The notes: generated from the letters alone by a model not told the origin. A stretch of 64,000 nucleotides of DNA from Cladopsammia gracilis (GCA_022457155.1 JAJGOT010000309.1:753501-817500), one strand, 5' to 3'. Counted from the stretch's first letter, positions 12,163 through 24,738 are shown. Translations and numbers: made by a program.

Positions 12163-13403
12163 CTTTCTTATTTTGCTTGAACATCTATTGTATCAGAATC
12201 AATAAAAAAAGGTTTCCTAGTTAAGGTCAAACCTATGCTGCTTTATATGCCTGGACTCCTCATTTTGGAGACAGACAGAGAGAGAGAGATTTACATGTAT
12301 AATTATGATAAGATAGCTGGCTCTGGCCCCTTCACTGTTTGGATACAATAGACCTTTTTACCAATGTCACACAAAATTGCAATTTATCGTAGTGATGGCA
12401 AAAAATTTCAAAACAACTTTAGTTAAAAGGTCAAATTATAATTGATTGAATTTAGAAAAATTGCAAAAATATGTTGAAAACTCCTAGAATTATAAGAGAC
12501 TAAGTTTAAAATCCAATTTTTACAGAAATAAATCAATCTGTGAAGTTCTTTTTATACATAAAAAGCACTCAAAATTGCAATGTGGTGTGACATTGAGTCT
12601 CTTTTATCCGGTAGTGTGGCAGTTGCTTTAGGTTTTAGGGCTAGGAGTCGTATTGTTCACTTGAAGGGTATTGAACCACGCCCCTTTTATCACTTAGTGT
12701 TTCTCTAGAATCCAAAATACATGTAAGTCTAATACATTTGAAGACGCTCATGGAATAACTGCGTGGATGACTTTTTTGGTCTTTTATTTTATTTTTGCTA
12801 GAAAGCCAGTGCCTGAATTTGCGCATGCTTTGTACCGTGACCTAATAAAAGGCTAATACTCGTGTTTCCCATATTATGTATTTAGTTGAGTTTTCAGTTA
12901 CAATGTACATGTGTAGTTCCAGTAAATACACCTTTCAGTCACTGATAGAAATTGAGCACCCACACACAAGCCACAAAGAACACTATGACCATTAGAAAGC
13001 ATGTTACAGCCAGTGACCATGCCCTGCTTGCCTGCACTCCATCTGTGACCTAAAAATAAAGATAGTGAGATCGAAGAAAGCTTCCCGTTAGAACAATATT
13101 TCAATATTGGGATTTTGCTGATTCCTGACCATCCCAAATTTTATGAAAACATGCAATCATCATCTGGGAAGGTCAGAAATAAATTGCGAGTGTTTTTAAA
13201 CAAATAGGGAGCATTTCTACAGTGTATTTTCACGAAGCATCCAAGATTTTGTGATGTCGGCAATCATTCCTGGTACATGTATGTGAAAACAAATTTTGAT
13301 GTCGGAAAACAACTAAATCCCAGATCTACTCACTTCACTACAAAATCCAGAGATAAGAGCAGAGCTGATGAGCCACTAGGCTTGTAAAAAAACTTATCTT
13401 AAC
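12163..13403. other. PIF1-ALG2 convergent intergenic spacer
   Basis: AT-rich with no coding signal. A short GA-rich tract (about 12273-12289) is present. It separates the 3' ends of two convergent genes, so it should carry both 3' UTRs. Confidence 0.6.
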
Positions 13404-15244
13404 CTAGTCTAGGGGATATGCATCAAACTCTAGCAAGTATAAACAACATACAATGTTGTGAAGATGCTGTGCAAATACTTCAAAAGAGAACTTCTTGACA
13501 ACATTTTCTTTGCCAGCATCACCCAGCTTTGCAGAAAGCAACGCATCCTTCACAAACTTCTGCATAGCAAGAGCAAAGGACTCTGCATCAGGATTGCAGA
13601 GAAATCCTGTCACCCCATTTTGAACAGTCTCCAAGGGCCCTCCACTGTTGACAGCAATCACAGGTCGTTTCATGTACATTGCTTCAATTGGAACGATGCC
13701 AAAGTGTTCATGGCTTGGAGTATAGATCAAACAAGTACAGCGATTAAGGAGGGCCAGTTTTTGTGCATCACTAAATGACCTCACAAATGTCACTTTATTG
13801 GCGAGGTTGTATTGTTCAGCAAGTTTGCGCAGTTCCAAGTAATGTTCCTTGTTTTCTACAACTCTGTCATCATATCCACCTGAAACACAAGCACATAAAT
13901 TATGTGAGATTACATTAAATTTCTACCTTTGAAAAGTTACACTGTAGAACCACACTACACAGCATAATATTAACAGCACCCAAGGTAATTACTGCTCAAT
14001 AGCTTTCATTTGAATGGTCACACTTTAGGATTTTATCTGCAGACTCAAAAGTTAGAACCACCTTATACAGCATAACATTATACCACAAGAAAGTACTGCT
14101 CAATAGCTTTCATTTGAATGGTCACACTTTAGGATTTCATTTAGACTCAAAAGTAAGAACCACCTTATACAGCATAATAAACAGTGTCACAAGAAAGTAC
14201 TGCTCAAGCTTTCATTTGAATAATCACCGAATGATGGACTTGCATGTTACATGTACAAAATTTTAAAACCCACCTGCTATAACTAAATGAATATCCTTCC
14301 ACTCCCTGTCAGAAACAACATTTCTTAGCCAGTCTTGTGCCTCTAGGGCCAGCTTAAGGTTCTTCTTTCTCTCATAACGATTTATTGACAAGAACACAAA
14401 CTTGGCAGTTGGTGGTATAAGGTTGTCACTCTCGTCTGATACAACTGGTGTGTCAAATGATGAAAAATTTAGAGATGGGTACAAGACTTGTGGCCGATTA
14501 TTACGTAGACTTGTAAATGTTGACACAAATGTCTCTGCAGTAAAATTGCTGTTCACTAGGACAATGTCTGCCATTCCTGTAAAAATAAATTATGAAAGAA
14601 AATCAAACATGTGGATTTTTGAAAGTCATTCAAACATGGGTCACAGGTATGTAGTCCACTAGGCACAACCAAGCTAATCAACCCCCCCCCCCCCCCCCCC
14701 CCCCCCGCTTCATCCTCTCGATTCCCCCCCTCCCCCTCTCCCCCTCTCCACTCCCCCCACCCTCCCCAAAAAGAAAAAATTGCTTACCAGTAGTGACTTC
14801 CTCTAGCCAATCCAACGGAGCACGATAAATCTTTTTAAGGAAGCTTTTCCGATGAGTTAAAAGCATGTCAGGAAAATGGCAGTAAAACACAATCCGAGCT
14901 TTGCTCAGTTTAAGAACAGGTATACAAACCGAGACCTGATCACAAAATATGGCGTCCATTCGCCAGGAGGAGAGAAAAATCAGATAAATGGACACATAAA
15001 TCATTCTCAGATAAGCCCAGAATGCGTAAAAGTATCCAAAGCAATGTCTAGGAAGCCAATCTCCGACACAAGTGACATCTAGCTTGCCATTTTTCGTTTC
15101 CTCGAAGCAGTGAGATTTATCGTGGTGTGAAGTGAAAAAGTGAACTTCATGACCACGCGATTTCAAGGCTAAGCCAGCGTCAACAACAAGACGTTCAGCT
15201 CCTCCAATACCAAGATCTGGATGAATGAATGCTACTCGAACCAT
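13404..15244 (-). CDS. ALG2: ALG2 alpha-1,3/1,6-mannosyltransferase, frame broken by one extra base
   Basis: ALG2 is a GT4-family glycosyltransferase on the cytosolic face of the ER. It adds the second and third mannose to the dolichol-linked N-glycan precursor. Three exons are seen: 15244-14788, 14576-14274 and 13880-13404. The N-terminus [20 protein letters not shown] carries the glycine-rich GT4 loop. YCHFPDMLL follows, then [13 protein letters not shown]. The C-terminal lobe has the EX7E motif EHFGIVPIE and the nucleotide-sugar loop AVNSGGPLE. The exons sum to 1237 nt, one too many. After the exon 3 acceptor the family motif [10 protein letters not shown] is interrupted by a third T in a TTT run (+ strand AAA, 13860-13862). 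Without that base the protein would be about 411 aa, matching the animal family. The break is either a sequence error or a real indel. ALG2 shares a promoter region with DMAP1. Confidence 0.93.
13940..14227 (+). repeat. three tandem copies of the ~106-bp repeat in ALG2 intron 2
   Basis: Repeated TACTGCTCAATAGCTTTCAT, then TTGAATGGTCACACTTTAGG, then ACTCAAAAGTTAGAACCACC, with a period near 100 bp. The copies differ by short deletions. Confidence 0.85.
14682..14706 (+). repeat. poly-C tract in ALG2 intron 1
   Basis: 25 consecutive C, followed by a C/T-rich stretch to about 14765. On the ALG2 coding strand this is a G-rich intron segment just after the donor, so it may form G-quadruplex structure. 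Confidence 0.9.
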
Positions 15245-15518
15245 GATCGAGGTATAAATTACGGAAGTAAACGTTGTACGTTGTATAATCAGCTGAAGGA
15301 AGAAAAGCAAAACGCTTCACGCTTCACGCTTCACACGAACTTGAGGCTGGCCGAGAGAAGCTGGGAAAGAGACAGAAACAAAATGGCGGCGTACAGATAA
15401 ACTGTTTCTGGTCAATATCGTTGTGTAGTGTTGTATTGCTTGTACGCTTTAAATATTTTCTAAGTTTCATTACTTTCACCTGTCTTATGTAATTTGTTTT
15501 GATCGTTAAATTGACAAC
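15245..15518. promoter_or_regulatory. shared ALG2/DMAP1 bidirectional promoter
   Basis: Only 274 bp separate the start codons of two divergent housekeeping genes, so both promoters must overlap here or lie in the other gene's leader. AAAATGGCGGC (15380-15390) matches the YY1 consensus AAnATGGCGGC exactly, a common element in TATA-less housekeeping promoters. Its ATG also opens a five-codon upstream frame toward DMAP1. ACGCTTC is repeated three times at 15312-15332. The promoter role is inferred from position. Confidence 0.6.
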
Positions 15519-18500
15519 ATGAGCGATATTCGAGACATTTTGGAGTTGGAGCAAGGCGCCTCTGTACCAAGCAAAGAAGCGATTGTTGGAGGGAACAAGG
15601 TGATGAAAAGTGATTTTAAGTCATTTAAGGTTGTTTGAATGAATTCAAGCAACTTCAAAGTGTTGTGATATACTCAAGCTGTTTCATTCTGCTGTATGAC
15701 CCATGATTTCCTTTCTATGTACATGTTAAAACATAATTTTACTGATCTCATAGGCAAGAAAACTTAGAAGATCTGGTGAACCAAGCTTCAAACGACCAGA
15801 AGGGATGCACCGGGAACTGTATGCCTTGCTATACAGCGACAGCCGGTAGGATAGCGGTTTGCCACATTAATTTATACTAAAATGTTAACTTCAAACCTTG
15901 CCAGTAAAAGCTTGGCCTAACTCAGTTTCCCGTTATCGTCATCATCAATTATCATCTATATGCATTACAATGTACCTATAGGGTGTTTTCACTAGCGTGA
16001 CGAATTGCGTGACACATTTACAACCTTTATAAATCGAAAACGAAACATCATTAAAACCTGAAACTTTTTGTGAAAGATTATAACACTGGTATCCACATAC
16101 CATGTTAGAAACAGCTTTGCAGGATGTATACTTTAGATTTTTTAATTTTATGACATCATGTGAAAACACTCTATATAATTCTCATTCACCTATCCGCCTG
16201 ACAATGTATTGATATTGTATGGATAAGTTAGATGTTGATCACTAGAATTTGATAGACAGTATCCCCTAGTTAATTTTTTTAAATGCTACTTACATGTAAA
16301 TGTTTATTGACATTTCTAAGGAAGAATTAACCAGACATTTGCCTGTCTTTAGGGACTCACCACCCCTTGCACCAACAGATGCAAGTCACGGATACAAACA
16401 GATGAAGGCAAAGCTTGGGCGAAGACATGTAAGAGCATGGAAGTGGGTGCCTTTTACAAATCCCGCCCGCACAGATGGTGCAATGTTGCATCACTGGAGA
16501 AGAGCAGCTGATGAATCAAAGGAATATCCATTTGCAAGGTTTAACAAGGTACAGTGTAGTGTTTAGCCTGTGAATACATGTACAACCGCTTCTCATCGCT
16601 CCCGGCCTCTAAGGGCGTCCACGTGAGTGGTAAGCAGCTGTTGTTGGATCTAAACACCTATATACACTGTACAAACATGTCACCGATTAGGTTTCTCTTG
16701 GGTTTTCAGTATGCCTTGCATGTTAGCTCATTAGCATTTTGCTAGAAACATGTATATCAGTGTTAAGTTTTTCTTTAGTTTGCCAGTTTCATTTTCCACC
16801 GTTTAGTTCAATGATACACCTTGTGCAGTATATTAGCCTCTAGCAGAGTTCTCTAGGTTCTTCTTCAGCACTGTAAGCAATGTACATGTATAAGTGTCCG
16901 ATTAGTTGTCAGATTTCTTTTTTTGTTTCGCCTTTGCTTTAGTATTTGTACATTTTGAAAGTTACATGTACATTGTAGTTATTTGTTTGTTATTTCAGTT
17001 TCAACCTCATCTCATCTCATCTTTGTCATACTTACACTGTACATGTATGTTATTCATCTTACTCAACTGATTATTCAATAATATTGTTAACTCCAATTTG
17101 GAAGATTAAAATGAGCGTCAAATTGTTGCTGTAAAGGACATTTGTGTAGAAGTTCGCCTCTAGTGGTTACAGCTGTATTCGCAGGCTAGGTAGTGTTCAC
17201 CCCTTAACCTTTGACTTCTAAGTACTGGTGATCTAACCCATTAAAATTTAAATAATTGATTATTTATATTTTACAACATTTTAATATTTATAGAAAGTTG
17301 ATGTTCCAAGCTACACAGATGAAGAATACCAGGTTTGATTAATAAGAATTTTGACAATTTTATAATTAACTCAAGTCACTGCAATTCCTGATCATACATG
17401 TACACTGTAGTTGTTAATTTAGAGCCCAGTTTCCCTTCTTACACAGTATGATACACCACTGAAGGTAAAAGTTCATGTTTTTAGACAGCTAAAACACAGG
17501 GAAGAATAATCGATATCTATTTTTTTTAGATTTTGTTATCAGAACACAATGTAGATTCAATCAAGTTATCTGTTATTATATACACTTTAAGAATATTAAT
17601 TTACAATTTACTTACAACAGATGTACCTCCATGATGGACCCCCGTCCACATGGACACGATGTGAGACAGATCACTTGTTTGATCTTTGCAGGTAAAAAAA
17701 TGGAGTACTGGAACAACATTTTATACATAATTATGTCAGTCTGTTGAGTCTGTAAATGGAAAGTTCATTTGAAGTTAAATGCCAATAGCTTTGATTTGAA
17801 TTTCATCAACAAACTCAAAAGTTAGAACCAACTTGTACAGCAAAATAAACAGTGCCCTGGTAAATAGTCACTGGCAGTTTTCATCCACTGACTCAAATGT
17901 TAGACTAAGGGGATTTGTCTCTTGGAGGTTAAGGTGTGCATCACATGTAATACAATTAAACAATACAGTATTATTGGTAATTATTTTGTTTTGTCTTCTC
18001 TGCAGACGATTTGATCTTCGTTTTATAGTAATACATGACAGGTTTGACAAGGAAAAGTATCAGGTATGAATTAATTTTTGCAACTTTTTTAATCAAATTT
18101 CCTTTTCAATGAATTCTGTAACTTGTGGTTGAGATGCACAGAAAAATTATGTGTACTAATTCTTGCTGCAGGCTAGAACCATTGAAGAAGTAAAGGACCG
18201 CTACTATGGCTGTGTTACAAGACTGTTAAAGGTAACCAGGAACTAAACGACTACAAAAGCCTGCACATTAATATTAGTGTGGTCAGTAGTGTCCTTAGAA
18301 GCAGTTCAACAGTTAATTACAATTATTACCATTTAAGAAATTACACTAAACTAACTCATATTTACATTGTCATAATATATGTGTTTCATTTAATATATTA
18401 TTCAGGCCAGATCTCCCCCAGAACAAGAACCACAGAATGTACCATCAGCCTACGACAGCCAACATGAAACAGAAAGAAAAAGACAACTTTTGAAGCTGTT

Positions 18501-21500
18501 TAATCGTACACAAGAACAGGTAAAGGTCTACCGTTCAACTGCTTAACAAACTCTTCTCTTTGTAGAATTGAATTCTTTAGGACTTGTTCCTTTGATTAAG
18601 AAATCTTCTCAACCAAACCCCTGTGACTATTTAGTAAGCAACTTTACATGTATATGACTGTATCCTGGGGCATTAGGCTCCTAAAAGTACAGGTAGATAA
18701 AATGTTAACAATGTGATGACATGTAAATGTACAATAAAAATTATAGTAAAAACATAAACAATGTATAAGTTAAAAATTATTTCAAACTAGGTTAATTTTT
18801 ATTTTCCTTTGTTCCAGATTTACTGTTTAGTATTAACATAATCTCAGACAAAGGAAAATAAAAATTAACCTAGTTTGAAATAATTTTAACCTAAAATAAT
18901 TTTAACATCTACAATAAGAATAATATAAGAAAAAATGTGTGGTTCCAGAAAATATGCATACCTCTCCCTTGGAAGGTTATTGGAAATTCAGAGGGAGAGG
19001 GGGTCAATTTTTTTAAAGGAAAGTCTTAAAGTGAATACTACAACTTTTAATACAGACTTGTTTTGGGAGTTCAACTCCCATCATCAGTGTGATGGTATAG
19101 TAATTATTAATTTTACAAAGCTTAAATAACTAGGTAACAGATTGATTTGAATTACAATGATAATTTTAAATTCAAATGTTTTACTTGTTGGTTTAACGAT
19201 GGGTTTTCCCAACAGATATGTAGGGCTTCTTTGATATTGGGAATTGTGTCAAGTATTTCAAAACATTCACTGTTGCATAGCTCACGACATCCCTTTGAGC
19301 TCTCAAGATGTTTGTATATATATGGTGTTTTACATGTATCTGCACTAAGGTGTTCCTCGTATCCGAGTGGCAAGGTGTCGTGCGGTTTCACTCACATAGT
19401 TGGCTAAATTGGAATTTCCAGAGGGGAGAAAGGAACCTTCCATGGGAGGGATATGGATATTTTCTGGAACAACACAGTGTAAGATACATGTACATTATAT
19501 TTATTTTAAAAAATGATGAAAAGGGCAAAAACTTCAAATTAAAGTTCTTATAAGAGTCAATTATAATAGTTTCCTCTTGTGAAGTAAAAATATTCTGATC
19601 AAAAGAAATTTATTGTTATGTATTTTCAGGTCCAAGAGGAGGAGATGCTTGTTGCTGAGCTAAAGAAAATTGAAATGCGTAAGAAAGAGAGGGAAAAGAA
19701 ACAACAGGATCTACAAAAGCTTATTACAGCTGCAGAAAATCAGGCAGACTCATACAGATTAAAGTATGTTTCATGTTGTCATAATCACATTAAGTGTTAG
19801 TAAATGGATCTTTAAACATGACCAAGCTTTATTCTGTGCTGATCAAAAGTATTTATTTTAGTGCATAATCAAACAGCAAAACCTTGTCCACCTCCATTTT
19901 GTGAATACCACTAATTGAATACCGCTAATTTTTTAAAGGTGTTGTTTAAATTTATTGTCAGTTAAATTCTCCAAGGGACTGCCAACAAAAGGCTAATCTT
20001 CTTTAAAATAATCTTGCTGTGTGAAGACGTCTCTTGGGAGTTACATAGTTTGGTTTATGATTAATTTTGTTGTTTACCAATACAGGGCATAATAATAATA
20101 AGATTTACTGTAGTGTCTTCTCTCAATAATATGTTTTTGTACTATACTTACTGGTACTTACTGTATAAGGACGTTTTTTGTTTATAATTTTTAATTTGGC
20201 AGACGAGACAAGAAACCAATAAAGAAGAAGCCACCAAAAAAGAAAGGAGAATTGCCAGACAAACTAGTCAAGGTAAATGCACTAACTTATAAATTATCTG
20301 TAAATCCTTCCATACTTAGTCATTTAACCAGTCAAGGGAAATGCACTGAGATTCACTCTATAAATTATCTGTAAAGCCCTCCATACTTAGTCATTTAACC
20401 TTTTCACTCCACCCACAGTCAAATTATCACAGATCAGGATTTACAGATTTTTATATGATTTGTTTTATTCATTCCTCTTTTGTAGGCTGAATCATCTGGA
20501 GTCAAGTTTCCTGAGAGTAAAGGAGCTGGAGTGTATCTGCGAAGTGGCAGGGTAAGGAACCTCTTGAAAGGTGCACCCGGCCCCACCCGGCCCCTCCCCA
20601 AACCTGGGACTAACCATTGTGAGAGTCAATTTGAACTTAATTGCTTCTTCAATCTTACTCTTACTTATTTTCATCTTGGTTACTTCTTTTTAGATGAAGA
20701 TGCCAGGATCTGTTGGAACTAAGAAAGCTAAGGCTGTTGAACAGCTACTGGAAGAGCTAGGAGTTGGTAAGTGCTAGGTAGCCAAGGGAAAATCTGGAAA
20801 AATATTTCCAGTTTATTTTTCAAAATACTGGGTACTGAGCGAGAAACAAACATTAACACATAAGAGCGCCACTCAAAAGCATGGTCACACTTAAGGATTG
20901 CATCGACAGAATCAGAAGTTACAATCATCTTGCACAGCATAATAAACAGTACCAGAGGACAGTACTGCTCAGTAGCTTTCATTTGAACGGTCACACTTCA
21001 GGATTTCATCCAAAGACTCAAAAGTTGAAACCACCCTGTACAGCATAATAAACAGTACCACAGGGAAGTATACTGCAGTGCTCAGTAGTTTTCATTTCAA
21101 TGGGCACACTTAAATTTCAAATATTAAAATCAAGTTTTTCTTGAGATTTGACAATAGGTTAATTGTGGGTCTTACATGTATCTTTTAAGTAGTTGTAGTC
21201 TGATTTTTTTGTCTGCTGGCTTTAACATATGAGTATTAATTGTCGTTTTCTTGTCAGATCTTATGCCGATGCCAACTGAACACATATGTCATCAGTTTAA
21301 CGAATTAAGGTAAATATTTTATTCTTATTACATGATTGTATTTTCCTTGATAAAAACACGGCATGCATTTGTAAATTATTGAGATCACTACTGGCTATCA
21401 TGGCCTTGAACAATTTTTTTCCTATCGTTATTCTACATCCTTTTTATCCAAGCATTTGTTACTTAAGTAATAATATAAATTCTTACTGTCTTTTAAATAA

Positions 21501-24283
21501 TAATTTTTTCTATTGGATTGTTTTTTCTGAACTGATGGGAAGTAGTGCAGGATAAGTGTATTATACATGTAATAAGTAGTAGATAAAATATGTGTGAGAT
21601 CTGTATGGGCATTGTAAACACCCATACAGATCGGACGCAAATATTTTATCGTACTTATGAAATAAAACAATGAGTAGAGATCTGTATGAAAAAAATAATG
21701 AATACTAATTAACTGAGCAGATTTCTGTATCAAAAGTTAATTCTACTGTTAAATAATTCATCAACTCAGTTGATTTGTATTGGGGTTTACAGAGGTGTAC
21801 ATGTGACTCAAATACCACCTATTAATTTGTCATAACTGTTATGAATTATTAATGAATTTTATCATATGATTATAATTATTATTTTTTATATAATTATATT
21901 AATTAGAGCTCTTTTTATTCAAAGAAATGAGATGATTCTGCTCTATGACTTAAAACAGGCAGCTGGAAACTGTGAATTTGAAATTCAATCACTGAAGTAA
22001 GTGTTATTCTGTATTGCATCTGTGCAGTGTTTGCCATATAACAAGCATTTTATAGTCATTGATTTTTAATTTTTGTCTTTTTTAATCATATTGTTAAAGG
22101 GAGGGTTTCACGGTTCGGGGCATGTGCAAACTATCACGTATCCCATTTAATTTTATTGTTTAGACCAATCGGAAGCTAGTAGATAACTTGGGCGGGACAT
22201 TTTGCCTGTGAAAATGTTGCAGTCAGTCAGCTGATTGAATCAGTGGATGATTATGCACATACCCATGTACACCATGAAAGCCACCAGAGCATACATGTAC
22301 ATGTAGAATAAATCCTTCACTTTGTTTGGACTAATAGTGTGTGATTATTGAAGTAAATGTGATTGGTTTTTTAACCAATAAAATTGGTAAGAAAGCGAAT
22401 AAAGCATTTTAATATGTGCATGTGAAACAATCCCTTTAAGCACCATATACACTATATAAATTGCATATTAACTAATTATAATATTTACACCTAATTGCAG
22501 AAATATTATCATAGAAAATAGAAAATAACAAATAGGAATTAATTACATTAATGTTATTTACTCAATAATTATTTTTGCCCATTGATGTGATTTTACTAAA
22601 ATTACCTCCATTTTCTGTTGAAATTTACAGACATCGTCTGGAAGCCTTGGGAAAGGACATATCCACCATAAATGGTAAAAACATGTCACTATAGGCTGTA
22701 ATGGGTTTACCACTATGATTTGCTGGCCTAATTTTGTATCTTATGTGTATTTTGGCATATAATTTATGGCCAATTTGTAAAATGATTGAGTTATTTTTTA
22801 TGTGAGTGATAAACCTGTTTATCAAGATTAAATACAGATAACAGAAGTGACGGGCAAGTCCAGTGTCTATGTTGTAGTTCAATTTTATCCTTGGTTCAAT
22901 TTTGATTTTCCTTTGTTTTAAATTCATTATCATATATTAACATAAAAAATAACAATGGAAAATCAAAATTGAACCAAGGATAAAATTGAACTACAACATA
23001 TAATAATGAGTGCTAAGCCATGTGTGTAACTTTATAATGATTTGTTAACCTTGTGTTACCAATGGTAATTGGATGCCTGGGGGGTGGGGGTACTCTGGTC
23101 ATTTGTGCCGCTAGGACTCTGAAACCCTAACCCTATACCAGACCATGTTTAACTGCATTTTGAAACCCTTAGACACCACAAATCCCTACCCAATCCCAGA
23201 CTCGTTTGATTGACTGCAAAAGTTGTCTTTGGTTTTGCATTTTTTTTGGCTGTTTAAGTAATGATTATTTGTTTTCGTTCTTAGTTCCTGTTGAGGCTGT
23301 CACCATTGTTCCTAAAGTGGTTTGTATTTTTGTTATTTAATAAATGTTTGTTAAAAAACATTTTCATTAGATGTCTTGAACAAAAGTCAAATGTGGTTAC
23401 TTTGAAAAGCTACATGTATGTTTGTTTTATCAGAGTATTTGTTTGTGGTCTCTTTTAGCAAGTTGTTGCTCCTTCCTCAACACCTCTAATAGATGCAGTA
23501 ACTCCATCTCCTGGGACTCCAAATGCGGTAGGTGACATTTTTCCAGGCAGGCGTACTCAAGTTTTAAAGAGACAGGGGGATGGGACGGACTTTTTGGACT
23601 TGAAATTCTCTTTGTATTTTAGATTTTCTGCAAAATAACTCCATGATTATTGCATACGTGTAACCACTGCTCGCCTCGACCAGCTAACCTGCTAACTGCG
23701 GGCAGTGGATATGTTGCTTTCTGTAAATTCTGTGATAATTAATAAACAGTTAAACAGTATAATGACCATCGTGTCCACAGTTCAATTATATAAACAAAGG
23801 TGGTAAATCGTTCACAGTTAGCACAATTAAACTTTGGAACAACCTCCCACACGAAATTAACTTTTCAGTTAATTTTATCATTTCCAAGTATTTCATAGTT
23901 CTTACCATCTACATCTACTTTATTAACTAACAACGCTCTCGCATCAAGTCAGTCACTCTCGCATCAAGTTACCAGTCACTGTAAATAGTTTTTTAATCGA
24001 CCTTTGTATGTACATGTATTTGTCTCCAACTTTATTAAGTTTTCTTTATTCTTTTATTTAGTTTTGATTCTATTCATGGCCGGCACTAGAAAGGGAGGAT
24101 TCAGGTGCACATGTGAAGTGCGTGAAGAGCGCGCTCATCCACATGCCTCCCATTTCTATTGCCTGTGTCGCAAGCTACTTTGATTTCCATTCCCTCTTAT
24201 CATTTGTTCTTTAACAGAGAAAGAGAAGAACTGCTGCAGCGTTTTTGGAGCAAAATCCACTAAAGAAAACCAAGAGGCTTTAA
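15519..24283 (+). CDS. DMAP1: DMAP1, SANT-domain subunit of NuA4/TIP60 and SRCAP complexes
   Basis: DMAP1 (SWC4 family) is a nuclear subunit of TIP60 histone acetyltransferase and H2A.Z-depositing complexes. Eighteen exons join in frame with GT-AG introns: 15519-15599, 15754-15845, 16353-16548, 17294-17332, 17621-17691, 18006-18063, 18172-18231, 18406-18519, 19630-19763, 20203-20272, 20486-20551, 20694-20766, 21258-21309, 21907-21996, 22631-22674, 23285-23319, 23459-23527 and 24218-24283. The product is 469 aa (human about 467). The N-terminus MSDIRDILELEQG is conserved. FKRPEGMHRELYALLYSD and WKWVPFTNPARTDGAM follow. The SANT domain is at about 140-205 (TRCETDHLFDLCRRFDLRF). A basic coiled-coil stretch has KKEREKKQQDLQKLITAAEN. 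The C-terminal DMAP1 domain has GAGVYLRSGRMKMP and LLYDLKQAAGNCEFEIQSL. The tail is lysine/arginine rich. Introns contain MITEs, 106-bp repeats and a LINE scrap. Confidence 0.96.
17755..17870 (+). repeat. diverged ~106-bp repeat in DMAP1 intron 5
   Basis: Contains CAATAGCTTTGATTTGAAT, then AACTCAAAAGTTAGAACCA and ACAGCAAAATAAACAGT. This is one unit with internal losses. Confidence 0.6.
18769..18891. mobile_element. foldback MITE in DMAP1 intron 8
   Basis: Arms built on TTTCAAACTAGGTTAATTTT and its reverse complement AAAATTAACCTAGTTTGAAA flank a spacer of about 20 bp. Each arm is about 50 bp. Confidence 0.75.
20860..21115 (+). repeat. two to three ~106-bp repeat units in DMAP1 intron 12
   Basis: Repeats of TCACACTT...AGGATTTCATC, then ACAGCATAATAAACAGTACC, then TACTGCTCAGTAGCTTTCAT. 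Confidence 0.8.
22870..22999. mobile_element. foldback MITE in DMAP1 intron 15
   Basis: Perfectly mirrored arms: TTGTAGTTCAATTTTATCCT and AGGATAAAATTGAACTACAA. The inner part resembles the intron 8 element in having CAAAGGAAAA/TTTTCC near the spacer, which suggests a related family. Confidence 0.75.
23744..24060 (+). pseudogene. LINE reverse-transcriptase C-terminal scrap
   Basis: An open stretch around 23787-23930 reads GGKSFTVSTIKLWNNLPHEI, then further residues to a stop. The K-LWN-LP-EI pattern is typical of the extreme C-terminus of cnidarian non-LTR retrotransposon ORF2 proteins. Only the 3' end is present, consistent with a 5'-truncated insertion in DMAP1 intron 17. The family cannot be decided. 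Confidence 0.55.
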
Positions 24284-24313
24284 CAACAAAATGTCACTCA
24301 CTTCAGCTACTCT

Positions 24314-24656
24314 GAATGCATGACTTGCATAAAGGATGATGCAATCGTAATACTCTGAATGCATGACTTGCATAAAGGATAATGCAATCTTAATACTCAG
24401 AATGCATGACTTGCATAAAGGATAGCGCAATCTTAATACTCAGAAAGCATGATTGGCATAAAGGATAATGCAATCTTAATACTCAGAATGCATGACTTGC
24501 ATAAAGGATAGCGCAATCTTGATACTCAGAATGCATGACTTGCATAAAGGATAATGCAATCTTAATACTCAGAATGCATGACTTGCATAAAGGATAGCGC
24601 AATCTTGATACTCAGAATGCATGACTTGTATAAAGGATAATGCAATCTTAAATAGG
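24314..24656 (+). repeat. 43-bp minisatellite, 8 copies, DMAP1 3' UTR
   Basis: Eight head-to-tail copies of a unit starting GAATGCATGACTTGCATAAA, with an exact 43-bp period (24314, 24357, 24400 and so on to 24615) and only substitutions. It begins 31 bp after the DMAP1 stop and ends before the polyadenylation signal, so it should be transcribed in the 3' UTR. Alternating 'gatagcgc' and 'gataatgc' variants suggest duplication of two-unit blocks. Confidence 0.92.
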
Positions 24657-24732
24657 TGTCTGTGCTCACAAACTTCTGGCCACAGGTAGAAAGAAGGAAT
24701 AACTATTTATCATTGTGTAAACTTTTATTGTA

Positions 24733-24738
24733 AATAAA
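24733..24738 (+). promoter_or_regulatory. DMAP1 polyadenylation signal
   Basis: AATAAA, 450 bp after the stop codon, just past the 43-bp repeat array. Confidence 0.65.

Noticed and set aside
14678..14787. Gly-rich C-terminal tail continuing from ALG2 exon 1
   Set aside because: It is intron sequence, the poly-C tract read on the - strand. A GTAAGC donor ends the exon at 14788 and homology resumes at 14576.
24314..24656. CRISPR-like regular repeat
   Set aside because: The units are contiguous with no unique spacers and lie in a eukaryotic 3' UTR; a minisatellite. The same applies to the 17-bp array.
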